Origin: an uncultured Paracoccaceae bacterium
GTDB taxonomy: Bacteria > Pseudomonadota > Alphaproteobacteria > Rhodobacterales > Rhodobacteraceae
DNA: 64,000 bases
Direction of reading: 5' to 3'
Assembly (NCBI GenBank): GCA_947497065.1
Contig: CANMEQ010000007.1
Span: 156,956-220,955 of the forward strand
Position numbers and translations under genes: made by a program. Of the stretch, positions 17,894-27,863 are shown piece after piece (the first letter of the stretch is position 1; each line of letters starts with the position of its first letter). Under the pieces are notes generated by a model that was given only the letters and a program-made list of their open reading frames with translations, was not told the origin of the DNA and ran no database searches.

Positions 17894-19231
17894 ATGAAAA
17901 AATTTGCGATGGCCGCCACTGGTGGCATTTTGTTGGGCGCAGTGGCCACCACACAAGTGGCGGGCCCCCTGCTGGCGCAGGAAGCCGCAAACAACGCAAG
18001 CGTCTACGAACAACTGGATTTGTTTGGGGACATTTTTGAACGGATCCGCGCGCAATATGTGGAAGAGGTCGACGAGGCGGCGCTGATCGAAGCGGCGATT
18101 GATGGTATGCTGACATCGCTTGATCCGCATTCCAGCTACCTGTCCCCATCGGATGCGGCGGATATGCGCGAACAGACGCGCGGCGAGTTTGGCGGTCTGG
18201 GCATTGAAGTGACCCAAGAAGACGGTTTCGTGAAGGTGGTGTCGCCGATTGATGGCACCCCTGCGAGCGAAGCGGGAATCGAGTCGGGTGATTTCATCAC
18301 CGCTGTTGATGGTGAAAACCTGCTGGGTTTGACGCTGGACGAAGCGGTAGAGCTGATGCGCGGGCCGGTTGGGTCTGAGATTATCATCACCATTTTCCGA
18401 GAAGGCACGCCGGAGCCTTTCGATGTGTCGATTATTCGCGACACCATTACGCTGACCGCTGTGCGCAGCCGCGTGGAAGGGGAAACGGTTGTTTTGCGGA
18501 TCGTGACATTTAGCGATCAGACCTACCCGAGCCTCGAAGAGCAGCTTGCCGAGCAGGTTGAAGAAGCCGGTGGCATTGAAAACGTGAATGGGTTTGTCAT
18601 TGATTTGCGCAACAACCCAGGTGGTTTGTTGAACCAGGCGATTGCCGTATCGGATGCGTTTTTGGATGCGGGTGAGATTACATCGACCCGTGGGCGTGAG
18701 CCGAGTGACGGCCAACGTTGGAACGCCCGCGAGGGGGATTTGGCCGAAGGATTGCCGATTGTTGTTTTGATCAACGGCGGTTCTGCCTCTGCTTCAGAGA
18801 TTGTGGCGGGTGCGTTGCAAGATCACCGTCGTGCGGTTGTGATTGGCACCAATTCATTCGGCAAAGGGTCTGTTCAAACGGTGATGCCATTGCGTGGTGA
18901 CAGCGCCATGCGGTTGACCACGGCGCGGTATTACACGCCGTCTGGCCGGTCCATTCAGGCGTTGGGTATTTCGCCCGATATCATCGTGGAGCAGCCGCGG
19001 GTTGATCCGAATGCGGTTGAGGAAGAGGAAGACGAAGGTTTCACACGGTCCGAAGCGGATCTGCGGGGCGCGTTGGATAATGACAGCCTGACCGAAGACG
19101 AGATCGAGCAGATCCAAGCGGACCGTTTGCGCGCCGAAGATGCGGCAGCCTTGCGCGAGGAGGATTATCAGCTGGCTTATGCGATTGATATTCTCAAAGG
19201 TTTGGGCGTTTTGGACAGCAGCGATAATTGA
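17894..19231 (+). CDS. ctpA: S41-family carboxy-terminal processing peptidase
   Basis: Periplasmic serine peptidase that trims or degrades proteins from their C-termini. 445 residues: a signal peptide (1-29), a substrate-binding segment ending near MLTSLDPHSSYL, a PDZ domain at about residues 95-180 (GLGIEVTQEDGFVKVVSPID), and the catalytic domain with the dyad Ser299 (in GGSASASEI) and Lys324 (SFGKGSVQ). The tail is acidic. It lies 41 bases after the EnvC-like gene and ends at a strong terminator, so gpmI, envC-like and ctpA may form one transcript. Confidence 0.95.
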   Translation: MKKFAMAATGGILLGAVATTQVAGPLLAQEAANNASVYEQLDLFGDIFERIRAQYVEEVDEAALIEAAIDGMLTSLDPHSSYLSPSDAADMREQTRGEFGGLGIEVTQEDGFVKVVSPIDGTPASEAGIESGDFITAVDGENLLGLTLDEAVELMRGPVGSEIIITIFREGTPEPFDVSIIRDTITLTAVRSRVEGETVVLRIVTFSDQTYPSLEEQLAEQVEEAGGIENVNGFVIDLRNNPGGLLNQAIAVSDAFLDAGEITSTRGREPSDGQRWNAREGDLAEGLPIVVLINGGSASASEIVAGALQDHRRAVVIGTNSFGKGSVQTVMPLRGDSAMRLTTARYYTPSGRSIQALGISPDIIVEQPRVDPNAVEEEEDEGFTRSEADLRGALDNDSLTEDEIEQIQADRLRAEDAAALREEDYQLAYAIDILKGLGVLDSSDN

Positions 19232-19252
19232 TTTTCCCCGTTGGGAAATGCG

Positions 19253-19282
19253 CGCCGCCGAGGTAAAACTCGGCGGCGTTTT
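19253..19282 (+). terminator. Strong rho-independent terminator after ctpA
   Basis: A perfect 10-bp GC stem (CGCCGCCGAG and its complement, 6-base loop GTAAAA) followed at once by TTTT, starting 21 bases after the stop. Confidence 0.85.
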
Positions 19283-19298
19283 CATATGAAGGACCCGC

Positions 19299-19796
19299 AT
19301 GATGACCAAGCAAATGACCCCAGACGAGATTGCAGCGCTGCCCTATCGCCCCTGTGTTGGGTTGATGATCGTGAACCCCGATGGCGGCGTGTTTGTCGGC
19401 CAACGCGTTGATCGGTTCAAAGACGCGTGGCAGATGCCACAAGGCGGGATCGATGATGGCGAAGATGTGCGGACAGCGGCCCTGCGGGAGCTGGAGGAAG
19501 AGACGGGCATTACGCCGGATTTGGTGGAGATTGAGGCCGAGACAGCCGAGTGGCTGCCCTATGATTTGCCCCACGACATTGTGCCCAAAATCTGGAAAGG
19601 CCGGTATCGCGGGCAGGAGCAGAAATGGGTTTTGCTGCGGTTTCACGGGTCTGACGATCAGATCAATATTGTGCAAGATCACCAAGAATTTTCCGAATGG
19701 CGGTGGATGGAGGCCAAGGATTTGCTGGCCAGCATCGTCCCATTCAAGCGGGAGGTTTATGCCGCCGTTTTGGAAGAATTTGGAGATAAGATATGA
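19299..19796 (+). CDS. rppH: RNA pyrophosphohydrolase
   Basis: Nudix hydrolase that removes pyrophosphate from 5'-triphosphorylated RNA and so triggers decay. 165 residues. The Nudix box is complete ([20 protein letters not shown] then TGI, about residues 48-70), and flanking [21 protein letters not shown] and the tryptophan-rich [14 protein letters not shown] are RppH-specific. ATG 19299 lies 16 bases after the ctpA terminator, so a separate promoter or read-through is needed. The stop overlaps the next gene's start (ATGA). Confidence 0.95.
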   Translation: MMTKQMTPDEIAALPYRPCVGLMIVNPDGGVFVGQRVDRFKDAWQMPQGGIDDGEDVRTAALRELEEETGITPDLVEIEAETAEWLPYDLPHDIVPKIWKGRYRGQEQKWVLLRFHGSDDQINIVQDHQEFSEWRWMEAKDLLASIVPFKREVYAAVLEEFGDKI

Positions 19797-20278
19797 AAGC
19801 TGCACTTTTTACGGGACTGATGGTTTGCGCTGCGACGCAGGCGCATGCGCTGTCGTGTTGGCGGCCTGATGTGGCCCGATCATTTCAGCTGGCCGCGCAG
19901 GCGGATGAGGCCTATGTTATTTTGCTGGGGACCTATGAATTTGGGGATGTGCCATCGTCTACGACGGGCGACATCAACCAGCGCCGTGACGTTGAGGTGA
20001 CTGCGCAATTTAGCGGGATGTTTTTGGGCGAAAACGGGTTTCAGGACGCACCAACGCTGGATGTTGAGTTGGCGTTCACCTGTGCCGCCGCGTGGTGCGG
20101 ATCGCTGCAAAATGATGGGGCGCAGGTTCTGGCATTCGTTGAGCAAATGTCGGATGGATACAGGCTGGAGATTGGCCCCTGCGGCGGGCAGGCGTTTACC
20201 AACCCGACCGATGCGCAAATCGCGCAGGTGCAAGCCTGCATGACGGGAGACACCTGCGAAGTGGCTCCGCTGCGCTGA
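19793..20278 (+). CDS. Small exported cysteine-containing protein of unknown function
   Basis: 161 residues, not recognised. The signal peptide ([19 protein letters not shown]) is followed by [20 protein letters not shown] and several cysteines in the mature part ([30 protein letters not shown]), which should form disulfides in the periplasm. The overall pattern (early Cys, then a beta-rich body) is seen in small roseobacter hypothetical proteins. Its ATG overlaps the rppH stop by 4 bases, so the two are probably translated together. It ends directly against the rnr stop on the other strand. Confidence 0.7.
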   Translation: MKAALFTGLMVCAATQAHALSCWRPDVARSFQLAAQADEAYVILLGTYEFGDVPSSTTGDINQRRDVEVTAQFSGMFLGENGFQDAPTLDVELAFTCAAAWCGSLQNDGAQVLAFVEQMSDGYRLEIGPCGGQAFTNPTDAQIAQVQACMTGDTCEVAPLR

Positions 20279-22522
20279 TCAGCGGCGTGTGCGTTTGACT
20301 TTGCGGGCAGTTTTGGCGGCTTTCTTTTTGCCTTTGGACAGCTTCCGACGAGGAGATTTGCCCCGCGGTTTTGACGACCCACGTGGCAGGGATTTTCCAT
20401 CGAGTTCAACAAGTTCAACGATGAGGCCACCTGTGACGGGGGCCGCTTCGACCAGTTTGACCGTGGCGCGTTGGCCCAAGCCGATGATCTGCCCCGTATC
20501 GCGCCCCATGAGGGTTTGACTGTCGGCATCGTAGTGGAAATATTCGTTACCCAGATTGCGCATCGGGATCATGCCGTCGGCGCCGGTTTCATCGAGTTTC
20601 ACGAAGACCCCGAACTTAGCGATACCGCTGATCCGGCCCGTCATGACGGCGCCTAAACGGTCATTCAAGAACGCGGCGAGATAGCGATCGGTGGTGTCAC
20701 GTTCGGCCATCATGGAGCGGCGTTCCGTGTCGGAAATGGCTTTGGCGGTGTCGCCCAGCATGGCTTCATCTTCTGGGGTGAGACCATCGCCCCCCCAGCC
20801 ATGGGCGCTGATCAATGCGCGGTGCACGATCAGGTCGGCGTAGCGGCGGATGGGCGAGGTGAAGTGCGCATAGGCTTGGAGCGCGAGCCCGAAGTGGCCG
20901 AAATTTTCGGGGCTGTAGTAGGCTTGCGTCATGGAACGCAGGGTTGAGATATTGATCAGCTCCGCGTTGTCGGTGCCTTCGGCCTGAGCGAGCAAGCGGT
21001 TGAGATGCGCGGTTTTGAGCACTTGGCCCTTGGCAAGTTGCAGGCCCGATGCGGCGGCTGTTTCACGCAGCGAGTCGAGCTTTTCCTGACTGGGCTCTTC
21101 GTGCACGCGGAAGAGTTGTGCAGTGCGTTTGGCGATCAGGGTTTCGGCGGCAGCGACATTGGCCAGCACCATGAATTCTTCGATCAGGCGGTGGGCATCG
21201 AGACGGTCTTTAAAGGCGACATCCGTCACGTCACCGTCGTCGGAGAGGACGATTTGCCGTTCTGGGAGATCAAGTTCGAGCGGTTGGCGGACGCTGCGTG
21301 CGGTGCGCAGGGCATCGTAGCAGGCATAGAGCGGTTTGATCACATCGTCGAACAACGGGGCGACTTTTTCGTTGATGTCACCGTCGATCGCGGCCTGCAC
21401 TTCTTCGTAGTTCAGGGAGGCCGGCGATGTCATGAGGCCGCGCACGAAGCGGTGGGATATTTTGTTACCCGCGCCATCGACCTGCATTTCGACAGCGATA
21501 CAGGCGCGTTCCACGCCTTCGTGGAGCGAACACAGATCACCGGACAGAATGTCGGGCAACATGGGCACGACGCGGTCGGGGAAATAGGTAGAGTTGCCGC
21601 GTTTGCGGGCCTCGCGGTCAAGCTCGGAGCCGGGTGTGACGTAGTGGGCAACGTCGGCAATCGCGACCCAAAGGGCAAAGCTACCGTCGGGGTTGGGGAT
21701 GACGCAGCAGGCATCATCGTGGTCGCGGGCATCCCACGGATCGATTGTGACGAGGGGGAGATCGCGCAGATCTTCGCGTTTGCCCAAGGGGGCGGGTTTG
21801 GCGCGGTCAGCTTCCGCGATGACGGCATCGGGGAAATGATCGGGAATGCCATGCTGGTGGATCGCGATCAGGGAAACAGCGCGCGGTTCGGTGGGGTCGC
21901 CCAAACGGGTGACGATTTTCGCCTTGGGCAAGCCCATGCGGCCTTTGGGGCCGGATTGTTCTGCCTCGACCAATTCGCCGTCTTTCGCGCCACCTGTGGC
22001 ACCGGCGGCAACGACCCATTCTTTTTGCTGCCCCTTGTCGACAGGCAGAATGCGCCCGCCTTCGGAGTTTGCGCGAAACACGCCCAAGATCCGCTGTGGG
22101 TTGGTGCCGATGCGGCGGATCAAGCGGGCGGTGTGGGTGTACTCTTCGCCCTGCACTTCGGTGAGGCGGCCCAGAATACGGTTGCCCGCGCCCAGCGCAG
22201 GATCGGACGATTTGAGCGTGAGCAGGATGCGTGGTTCGGCCCCCTCGCCCGCCCATTCCATGGGACGCGCAAACAGATCGCCATCGGCATCAGGGGCCAG
22301 AACTTCGAGCACCGTGACGGGGGGCAATGTGTTGGGGTCGCGGTAGGAGGTTTTGCGTTTTTCCAGTCGGCCTTCGTCCTCAAGCTCGCGCAGGAGACGT
22401 TTGAGATCGATCCGTGCGGCCCCTTTTATGCCAAAGGCGCGCGCGATGTCGCGTTTCGCGGTTTGGGTGGGGTTTTCGGAGATCCATTCGAGGATTTCGG
22501 CTTTGGAAGGTATACGTGTCAT
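20279..22522 (-). CDS. rnr: Ribonuclease R
   Basis: Processive 3'-5' exoribonuclease that degrades structured RNA. 747 residues: an N-terminal helix-turn-helix-like domain, cold-shock domains, the RNB catalytic domain with the aspartates in LVTIDPWDARDHDDAC, ISDTERRSMMAERDTTDRYL near its end, then an S1 domain (GRISGIAKFGVFVKL) and a very basic tail (from about residue 715, rich in K, R and S) typical of RNase R. The + strand gene at 19793 ends one base before the stop. Confidence 0.96.
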   Translation of the reverse strand: MTRIPSKAEILEWISENPTQTAKRDIARAFGIKGAARIDLKRLLRELEDEGRLEKRKTSYRDPNTLPPVTVLEVLAPDADGDLFARPMEWAGEGAEPRILLTLKSSDPALGAGNRILGRLTEVQGEEYTHTARLIRRIGTNPQRILGVFRANSEGGRILPVDKGQQKEWVVAAGATGGAKDGELVEAEQSGPKGRMGLPKAKIVTRLGDPTEPRAVSLIAIHQHGIPDHFPDAVIAEADRAKPAPLGKREDLRDLPLVTIDPWDARDHDDACCVIPNPDGSFALWVAIADVAHYVTPGSELDREARKRGNSTYFPDRVVPMLPDILSGDLCSLHEGVERACIAVEMQVDGAGNKISHRFVRGLMTSPASLNYEEVQAAIDGDINEKVAPLFDDVIKPLYACYDALRTARSVRQPLELDLPERQIVLSDDGDVTDVAFKDRLDAHRLIEEFMVLANVAAAETLIAKRTAQLFRVHEEPSQEKLDSLRETAAASGLQLAKGQVLKTAHLNRLLAQAEGTDNAELINISTLRSMTQAYYSPENFGHFGLALQAYAHFTSPIRRYADLIVHRALISAHGWGGDGLTPEDEAMLGDTAKAISDTERRSMMAERDTTDRYLAAFLNDRLGAVMTGRISGIAKFGVFVKLDETGADGMIPMRNLGNEYFHYDADSQTLMGRDTGQIIGLGQRATVKLVEAAPVTGGLIVELVELDGKSLPRGSSKPRGKSPRRKLSKGKKKAAKTARKVKRTRR

Positions 22523-22603
22523 GGCATCTGCCTATCACGCCAGATGCAGAAGGTCAGACCCATTCGACTGTGCTGTTAAAATACCTGTGGGGCCGAGGGC
22601 GGT

Positions 22604-23746
22604 TTAGGTAAAATAATCGGTCAAAATCCGTGTGTAGATGGATTTGAGCTGGGTGATCTGTTCGATTGGCACGCATTCATCCACCTGGTGCATCGTTTTG
22701 CCGACCAAGCCGAATTCGACCACGGGGCAGTGGTTTTTTACAAAGCGTGCGTCGGAGGTTCCGCCTGTCGTGGAGAGTTCGGGGGTGAGGCCCGTTTCGG
22801 CCTCAACGGCGGCAGACACAAGATCGGAGAGCGCGCCGGGTGGGGTGAGGAAACTTTCGCCGGAGACGCGGGTTTGAACGTCGATCTGGACGCCGAAGTC
22901 TATTGCTGTTTCATCGGCCACGGCTTGCATCCACGCGATCACGCTTTCGGAGGTGTGCAGATCGTTGAAACGCACGTTTGCGCTGGCTTTGCTTTGGGCG
23001 GGGATAACGTTGGTCGCGGGGTTGCCTGTGTCGATGGTGACGACGGCCAAGGTGGAGGGATCGAAGTGATCTGAGCCTTGATCCAGCTGGTGACTGGCGA
23101 GACGATCGACCAGACGCGCCATGGCAGGCAGCGGGTTTACGGCGCGGTGTGGATAGGCCGCGTGCCCCTGTTTGCCGGTCACTGTAAAGTGCGAGGTGAG
23201 AGAGCCGCGACGGCCCACTTTGATCATTTCGCCCATGGTTTCAGGACAGGTCGGTTCGCCAACCAAGCAGGCGGTCATGGCTTCGCCTTGGGTTTGCATC
23301 CAGTCCAACAGGGCGAGTGTGCCGTCGGTGGAGGGGCCTTCTTCATCGCCGGTGATGGCCAGAATGACGGCGCCGTCCGGTGGGGTTTGGGTGACAAAAT
23401 CAATGGCGGCGGCGGCAAAGGCCGCGACGCCTGATTTCATGTCGGTGGCACCCCGCCCGTACATGATGCCCTCACGGATTTCCGCACCGAAGGGTTCAAC
23501 CGTCCATGCGGCTTCGTCGCCGACGGGCACCACATCGGTGTGACCGTTGAAGCCGAAGGATTTGTTCGCACCGCGCGCCCCCCAGCGGGCATAGAGATTT
23601 GGTGTGCCTGCGCGATCAACGCGCCACGTCTCGAAGCCAGCATCTGACAGCAAGGCGTCCAGTAATTGAAGCGCGCCGCCTTCGGCCGGTGTGACCGTGG
23701 GGCAGCGGATAAGATCAGCGGTGAGGGCGATGGGATCAACGGTCAT
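22604..23746 (-). CDS. dapE: Succinyl-diaminopimelate desuccinylase
   Basis: Zinc enzyme that removes succinate from N-succinyl-LL-diaminopimelate in the lysine and peptidoglycan route. 380 residues from ATG 23746 ([20 protein letters not shown]). Metal-ligand motifs are [24 protein letters not shown] and [23 protein letters not shown] and the final [14 protein letters not shown] complete the family. AGGAG is 9 bases upstream of the start. The frame is open further upstream to 24091, but that part is unrelated. dapD lies about 3 kb away on the same strand. Confidence 0.96.
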   Translation of the reverse strand: MTVDPIALTADLIRCPTVTPAEGGALQLLDALLSDAGFETWRVDRAGTPNLYARWGARGANKSFGFNGHTDVVPVGDEAAWTVEPFGAEIREGIMYGRGATDMKSGVAAFAAAAIDFVTQTPPDGAVILAITGDEEGPSTDGTLALLDWMQTQGEAMTACLVGEPTCPETMGEMIKVGRRGSLTSHFTVTGKQGHAAYPHRAVNPLPAMARLVDRLASHQLDQGSDHFDPSTLAVVTIDTGNPATNVIPAQSKASANVRFNDLHTSESVIAWMQAVADETAIDFGVQIDVQTRVSGESFLTPPGALSDLVSAAVEAETGLTPELSTTGGTSDARFVKNHCPVVEFGLVGKTMHQVDECVPIEQITQLKSIYTRILTDYFT

Positions 23747-24059
23747 CAGAATTCTCCTGTTGGGTACTGCGTTACCCGTCTTGCCGGTGTGATGCAAACC
23801 AGGGGGGCCTGTGGCACGACCGTCACAGGTTGGGGCGGCGCTGCGCAAAGCGCCGTAAAAACGGGCAAACCGACGCCTAAATCGCGTATGGTGGACCCAA
23901 TAACAGACCCTAGGCAGGGCAAATATCGAGCGGGCTCTACATAGTCCAAAGATCGCTACGGCGACCACTAGATTTAGGATTTCGACAGGCGTTTGGCGTG
24001 GCGAAACAACTTTGCGTGCCTTTTGGTTTAAGCGGTAGAGTAGGTACAGGCGCAACACT
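23747..24059. other. Intergenic region dapE / Hint gene
   Basis: 313 bases with no gene that I can support. It must carry promoters for both divergent genes. One hairpin (GGCGCT/AGCGCC) lies near 23838-23856. Nothing else stands out. Confidence 0.5.
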
Positions 24060-25154
24060 ATGACGGCACTCAATTGGATCGCGACGCGCACGCAGCAGGA
24101 CTGTGCCTTTCATCCCGCCGGGATCGATAGCGCACATACGGCTGAACCTGCCGGGCCTGAATTTCTGCCGCGCGGGTCTGTTTTTTTGGAAACCGAGACG
24201 CGATCAACGTCGCACCCCGTGTATTTGCTGCGGTTTGGGGTGTTGGAGCCGTGGCCGTCTGGCCTGACGATATGCTTGGAGCCTGATGGCACCCTGCGGC
24301 TGTCGATGCGGCAGGGCGCGCGGGCGTTTGAGGCTGTTTTGAAGACGGGATTGGGCGGGGAAGCCACAACCGTGCAGATCGCCTATGTTTGGGATGCGCC
24401 GCGCAGATGCGGCCGGTTGAGTGCGTACACGCCGGACCACGGGCAGCTGTGGCAAACGACCGTGACAGCGCCATTTCCGCTGGCGTTGCGGGATGCGCAG
24501 TTGATGACGCAAAGTGGGCCACATGCCGTGATTGATGAGGGTCTGGAGTTTCTGGCGATTGCGGATGCCCCCTGCCCCTTGGGGCCGATGCCCGGGTTGG
24601 CCGGATCAGCCGCCGTGGATACGCCGGAGGGGCCACGCGCCTTACGCAACGTTAGGGCGGGCGATTTTGTGACCGCAGAGGGACGTGGGCCTGTGCGTGT
24701 TTTATGGTCTGGCCATGCAACTGTGCCAGCGCTGGGACGGTTTGCGCCCATGACATTGCGCCAGCCCTATTTGGGGCTGTGGGACGATTTAGTTGCGGCG
24801 GGCGGTCAGCGGGTGTGTCTTGCAGGATCAGAGGTTGAGTACCTGTTCGGAGAGGAACGTGTGACCACAGATCTGCGCAATCTGGGCATTCGCAATTGCG
24901 TTCGGCCCACCAAAAACGCGCCAAATGTTGTGTGCTATCACCAGCTTCTTTTGGAAAGCCACGAGATTATCACCGTGAACGGTGCGTTGGTCGAAAGCTT
25001 TAACGGGGCGGCGCTGTTTGAAACAGACGGCGCATTGGGCGCGTCTGTTTTGGGGGAGATGGAGCCGGCTTATCGCCCGCGTCAGGCGGGCCTTGCCGCG
25101 CCTGTTTTAAAGGGGTTTGAGGCCCTAACGCTGACCGGTGTCTCGATTGGTTAG
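24060..25154 (+). CDS. Hint (Hedgehog/intein) domain-containing protein
   Basis: 364 residues, typical of roseobacters. The C-terminal half from about residue 176 is a Hint_2-type domain: [18 protein letters not shown] at the front, [10 protein letters not shown] in the middle, and [19 protein letters not shown] then ESFNG near the end. The residue that is normally the catalytic cysteine of the CFTPGT-like start is here Gly179 in [12 protein letters not shown]; the nearest cysteine is Cys172. Self-cleavage is therefore doubtful. The N-terminal half is unfamiliar. It has no export signal. Its TAG overlaps the stop of the next gene on the other strand by 4 bases. Confidence 0.8.
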   Translation: MTALNWIATRTQQDCAFHPAGIDSAHTAEPAGPEFLPRGSVFLETETRSTSHPVYLLRFGVLEPWPSGLTICLEPDGTLRLSMRQGARAFEAVLKTGLGGEATTVQIAYVWDAPRRCGRLSAYTPDHGQLWQTTVTAPFPLALRDAQLMTQSGPHAVIDEGLEFLAIADAPCPLGPMPGLAGSAAVDTPEGPRALRNVRAGDFVTAEGRGPVRVLWSGHATVPALGRFAPMTLRQPYLGLWDDLVAAGGQRVCLAGSEVEYLFGEERVTTDLRNLGIRNCVRPTKNAPNVVCYHQLLLESHEIITVNGALVESFNGAALFETDGALGASVLGEMEPAYRPRQAGLAAPVLKGFEALTLTGVSIG

Positions 25155-25537
25155 TTCAGCTTGTCGCTGGGCGTATCATCGTAGAACGGAGTCATCTGCG
25201 CCACGATGACAGAGTTTTCTTCGAGGGCCCGTTGCATGAGCGCGCGTTCTTCGTCTGCGATGTCGTGGCCTTCGGCGAGACGTTCATCCAAGGTGCCGTA
25301 ACCAGACACATCCAGCGGGTTTACATCCGCTTGTTTTAGGATCGCGACGGTTTCGCGCACGGCTTCGGCCTCATCGATGCCGGAGGCATAGATCATGAGG
25401 GCGGCGCCTGTGCTTTCCGCTGGGAGGCCATCACCGTCTTTACGGCCAACCTCGACCAACAGGGTAAAGACCTGCTGCCGGGAGACCTTTTTAGGTTTTG
25501 GTTTTGAGGCCGATTTGGACTTTGGTTTTTCACTCAT
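25151..25537 (-). CDS. Conserved alphaproteobacterial protein of unknown function
   Basis: 128 residues. A lysine/serine/proline-rich N-terminus (MSEKPKSKSASKPKPKK) precedes a compact acidic domain (VSRQQVFTLLVEVGRKDGDG to the end) with predicted helices. No signal peptide, membrane segment or catalytic motif is visible. It seems to be a soluble cytoplasmic protein conserved in Rhodobacteraceae, judged by its look and not by any search. It is divergent from the glutamate-receptor-like channel gene. Confidence 0.65.
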   Translation of the reverse strand: MSEKPKSKSASKPKPKKVSRQQVFTLLVEVGRKDGDGLPAESTGAALMIYASGIDEAEAVRETVAILKQADVNPLDVSGYGTLDERLAEGHDIADEERALMQRALEENSVIVAQMTPFYDDTPSDKLN

Positions 25538-25549
25538 AAGGATCGGGTA

Positions 25550-25570
25550 GACCTATCAAACGGATAGGTC
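25550..25570. repeat. 8-bp inverted repeat GACCTATC-N5-GATAGGTC between divergent genes
   Basis: The arms are 25550-25557 and 25563-25570. It lies 13 to 33 bases before the minus-strand gene at 25537 and about 65 bases before the + strand gene at 25636. It could be an operator shared by both. Confidence 0.4.
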
Positions 25571-25635
25571 AACGTCCTAGCCCGTTGACGATCTCATCGG
25601 AACGATGCAAATGATGATCACCTTGGGGAATAATA

Positions 25636-26697
25636 ATGAAAACGATCTACGCTGCATTCACATTTTTGCTGCTGCTCCTGCCTGCGATGCCTGTTCAGGC
25701 GCAACAGGAGGGCCTGTCGTTCGCGACGATTGAACGCCCGCCCTTTGCGACGACGCGCGGTGGGGTTCCATCTGGGTTCAGCATTGATTTGATGAAAGCC
25801 ATCGCCGCCGAAATGGGCCGCGACGTTGAATTCAAGTATTACAACAGTTTCCCCGCGATGCTGTCTGCGACTGAAGTTGGCATTCACGATGGGGCGGTCG
25901 CCAATATCTCGATCACGGCGGCCCGTGAACGTGTGATGGACTTTAGCCAGCCGATTTTTGAAAGCGGGATCGGGGTGCTTTTGCCGGAGACCAAAGGCGG
26001 CAACCCGATGTTGCAGGCGCTGATGACCAAGGATTTTTTGATGTTGGTCGTGATTGCCTTGGGGCTTTTGTTCGGCAGCGGCATGTTGATGTGGGTTTTT
26101 GAACGCCGTGTTCAACCGTATTTCGACCGCCCTGCGCGCGATGCGATTTATCCGTCGTTTTGGTGGGCCTTGAATGTGGTGGTGAACGGCGGCTTTGAGG
26201 AGCGAATGCCGCAGTCGAAGATGGGGCGTTTGTTTTCGGTGGTTCTGGTGGTGTCGAGCCTTTTCATCGTGTCGTTTTTTGTCGCGACGATCACATCAGC
26301 CACGACGGTTGCGGCCCTGCAAGACAACATTGAATCCATCAATGACCTAGAAGGGCGTGCCGTGGCGACGGTGAGTGGCTCTACCTCGGCGGACTTTATG
26401 GATGCGCGTGATTTGAATTACATCGGGTATGCGTCGCCTGTTGAGATTTTCGATGCGTTGGAAAAGGGACAGGTTGCGGCCGTTGTTTTTGATGCGCCGA
26501 TTTTGTCGTATTATTCGACGACGCACACAAACCCTGAGACGAATCTTTTGCCGCGCATTTACCGGCGTGAGAACTATGGCATTGCTTTGCCGGCTGGCAG
26601 TGATCTGAAAGAAGAAATCGATCAGACGCTTTTGCAGCTGCGCGAGAATGGCACCTACGATGATCTGGTACAGCAGTGGTTTGGCGGCCAGCCCTAG
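25636..26697 (+). CDS. Prokaryotic ionotropic glutamate-receptor-like ligand-gated channel
   Basis: 353 residues in the order of GluR0-type receptors: signal peptide (1-22), ligand-binding lobe S1 (about 28-118), membrane helix about 133-155, re-entrant loop about 172-190, membrane helix about 198-222, then lobe S2. S1 and S2 together look like a family-3 amino-acid binding protein split by the channel. The helix after the pore carries SATTVAALQ, which resembles the gating SYTANLAAF of animal receptors. The pore loop reads FWWALNVVVNGGFEERMP, with no potassium filter (TVGYG), so selectivity is likely different. The ligand is unknown. Confidence 0.85.
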   Translation: MKTIYAAFTFLLLLLPAMPVQAQQEGLSFATIERPPFATTRGGVPSGFSIDLMKAIAAEMGRDVEFKYYNSFPAMLSATEVGIHDGAVANISITAARERVMDFSQPIFESGIGVLLPETKGGNPMLQALMTKDFLMLVVIALGLLFGSGMLMWVFERRVQPYFDRPARDAIYPSFWWALNVVVNGGFEERMPQSKMGRLFSVVLVVSSLFIVSFFVATITSATTVAALQDNIESINDLEGRAVATVSGSTSADFMDARDLNYIGYASPVEIFDALEKGQVAAVVFDAPILSYYSTTHTNPETNLLPRIYRRENYGIALPAGSDLKEEIDQTLLQLRENGTYDDLVQQWFGGQP

Positions 26698-26975
26698 GGT
26701 GCGGTCTCGTCTTTGAAGCGTGATTTTGCGGCCCAGAGGGACGACAGGATCAGCACGACCTGAACCGGAATAAAACCTGCGAGAAACAGCGCCGTCGCGG
26801 TGAGCCCGACGGAGATATCATGGGTTTCAACAAAGGTTTGGAAGGGACGGTAGGCCAGCACAAACAGGCCCAATAGGCAGGCTGCATCGAAAGCCACAGG
26901 GGCCCATGCCGCCAGCCAAGACGGACGCTCGCCGCGCGTGATGCGGGATTTGGCAAGCGTCCGTGATAGGATCAT
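26694..26975 (-). CDS. Small two-helix membrane protein of unknown function
   Basis: 93 residues with a basic N-terminus and hydrophobic segments at about 29-48 and 56-80 (LTATALFLAGFIPVQVVLIL). Its stop overlaps the channel gene's stop by 4 bases on the other strand, and its ATG shares a base with the dapD stop (TGATG), so it is co-transcribed with dapD and its translation is probably coupled. No family is recognised. Confidence 0.6.
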   Translation of the reverse strand: MILSRTLAKSRITRGERPSWLAAWAPVAFDAACLLGLFVLAYRPFQTFVETHDISVGLTATALFLAGFIPVQVVLILSSLWAAKSRFKDETAP

Positions 26976-27802
26976 CAGTCGCGCAACAACTCGTTGATGC
27001 CTGTTTTGGAGCGCGTGCGTTCGTCGACGCGCTTTACGATGACCGCGCAGTAGAGGTTCACGCCGTTTTTGGAGGGCATGGAGCCTGCGACGACCACGGA
27101 ATATGGTGGTACTTCGCCGTACATGACTTCGCCTGTTTCGCGGTCGAGGATTTTTGTGGATTGGCCGATGAACACGCCCATGCCCAAAACGGAGCCTTCA
27201 CGGACGATACAGCCTTCGACGACTTCAGAGCGTGCACCGATGAAGCAGTTGTCTTCGATGATGGTTGGGCCGGCCTGCATGGGTTCGAGAACGCCACCGA
27301 TGCCGACGCCGCCGGACAGGTGCACGTTTTTACCGATCTGTGCGCAGGAGCCAACGGTGGCCCATGTGTCGACCATGGTGCCTTCGTCGACGTAGGCACC
27401 CAAGTTCACGAACGATGGCATCAGAACAACGCCCGGTGCGATGAAGGCGGATTTGCGGACAACGCAGTTTGGCACGGCACGGAAGCCTGCCGTTTTCCAT
27501 TCAGCTTCGCCCCAGCCTTTGAATTTGCTGTCGACTTTGTCCCACCAGCCGGAGCCCTGTGGGCCGCCGTCTTGGAGTTCCATGTCTTTGATGCGGAAAC
27601 CCAGCAGCACGGCCTTTTTGGCCCACTGGTTGACGTGCCAGCTGCCGTCGTCTTGTTTTTCGGCGACGCGCAGGGACCCGCTATCGAGCGCGTTCAGCGT
27701 GTCTTCGATGGCTTCGCGCGTTTCGCCTGTGGTAGCTGGCGTGATGGTATCACGGGCATCCCATGCGGATTCGATGGCGGTTTCAAGCTGTGCGTTGGAC
27801 AT
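26975..27802 (-). CDS. dapD: 2,3,4,5-tetrahydropyridine-2,6-dicarboxylate N-succinyltransferase
   Basis: Transfers succinyl from succinyl-CoA to tetrahydrodipicolinate, the first step of the succinylase branch of lysine synthesis. 275 residues, standard. The left-handed beta-helix of hexapeptide repeats is plain ([20 protein letters not shown] onward, with [20 protein letters not shown]). ATG 27802 gives [20 protein letters not shown]. The longer frame upstream is unrelated. The gene probably forms an operon with the small membrane protein gene downstream. Confidence 0.96.
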   Translation of the reverse strand: MSNAQLETAIESAWDARDTITPATTGETREAIEDTLNALDSGSLRVAEKQDDGSWHVNQWAKKAVLLGFRIKDMELQDGGPQGSGWWDKVDSKFKGWGEAEWKTAGFRAVPNCVVRKSAFIAPGVVLMPSFVNLGAYVDEGTMVDTWATVGSCAQIGKNVHLSGGVGIGGVLEPMQAGPTIIEDNCFIGARSEVVEGCIVREGSVLGMGVFIGQSTKILDRETGEVMYGEVPPYSVVVAGSMPSKNGVNLYCAVIVKRVDERTRSKTGINELLRD

Positions 27803-27863
27803 TATGGCCCCCGTTAATGCGTTACGTTTGCGCCCCAATACCGTGGTTGGGTGGTTTGGGCAA

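Noticed and set aside
21005..22579. 524-codon + strand open frame over rnr
   Set aside because: It is antisense to RNase R, which is unambiguous.
23747..24091. In-frame extension of dapE
   Set aside because: The extension lacks any DapE similarity, and ATG 23746 has AGGAG and gives the family length.
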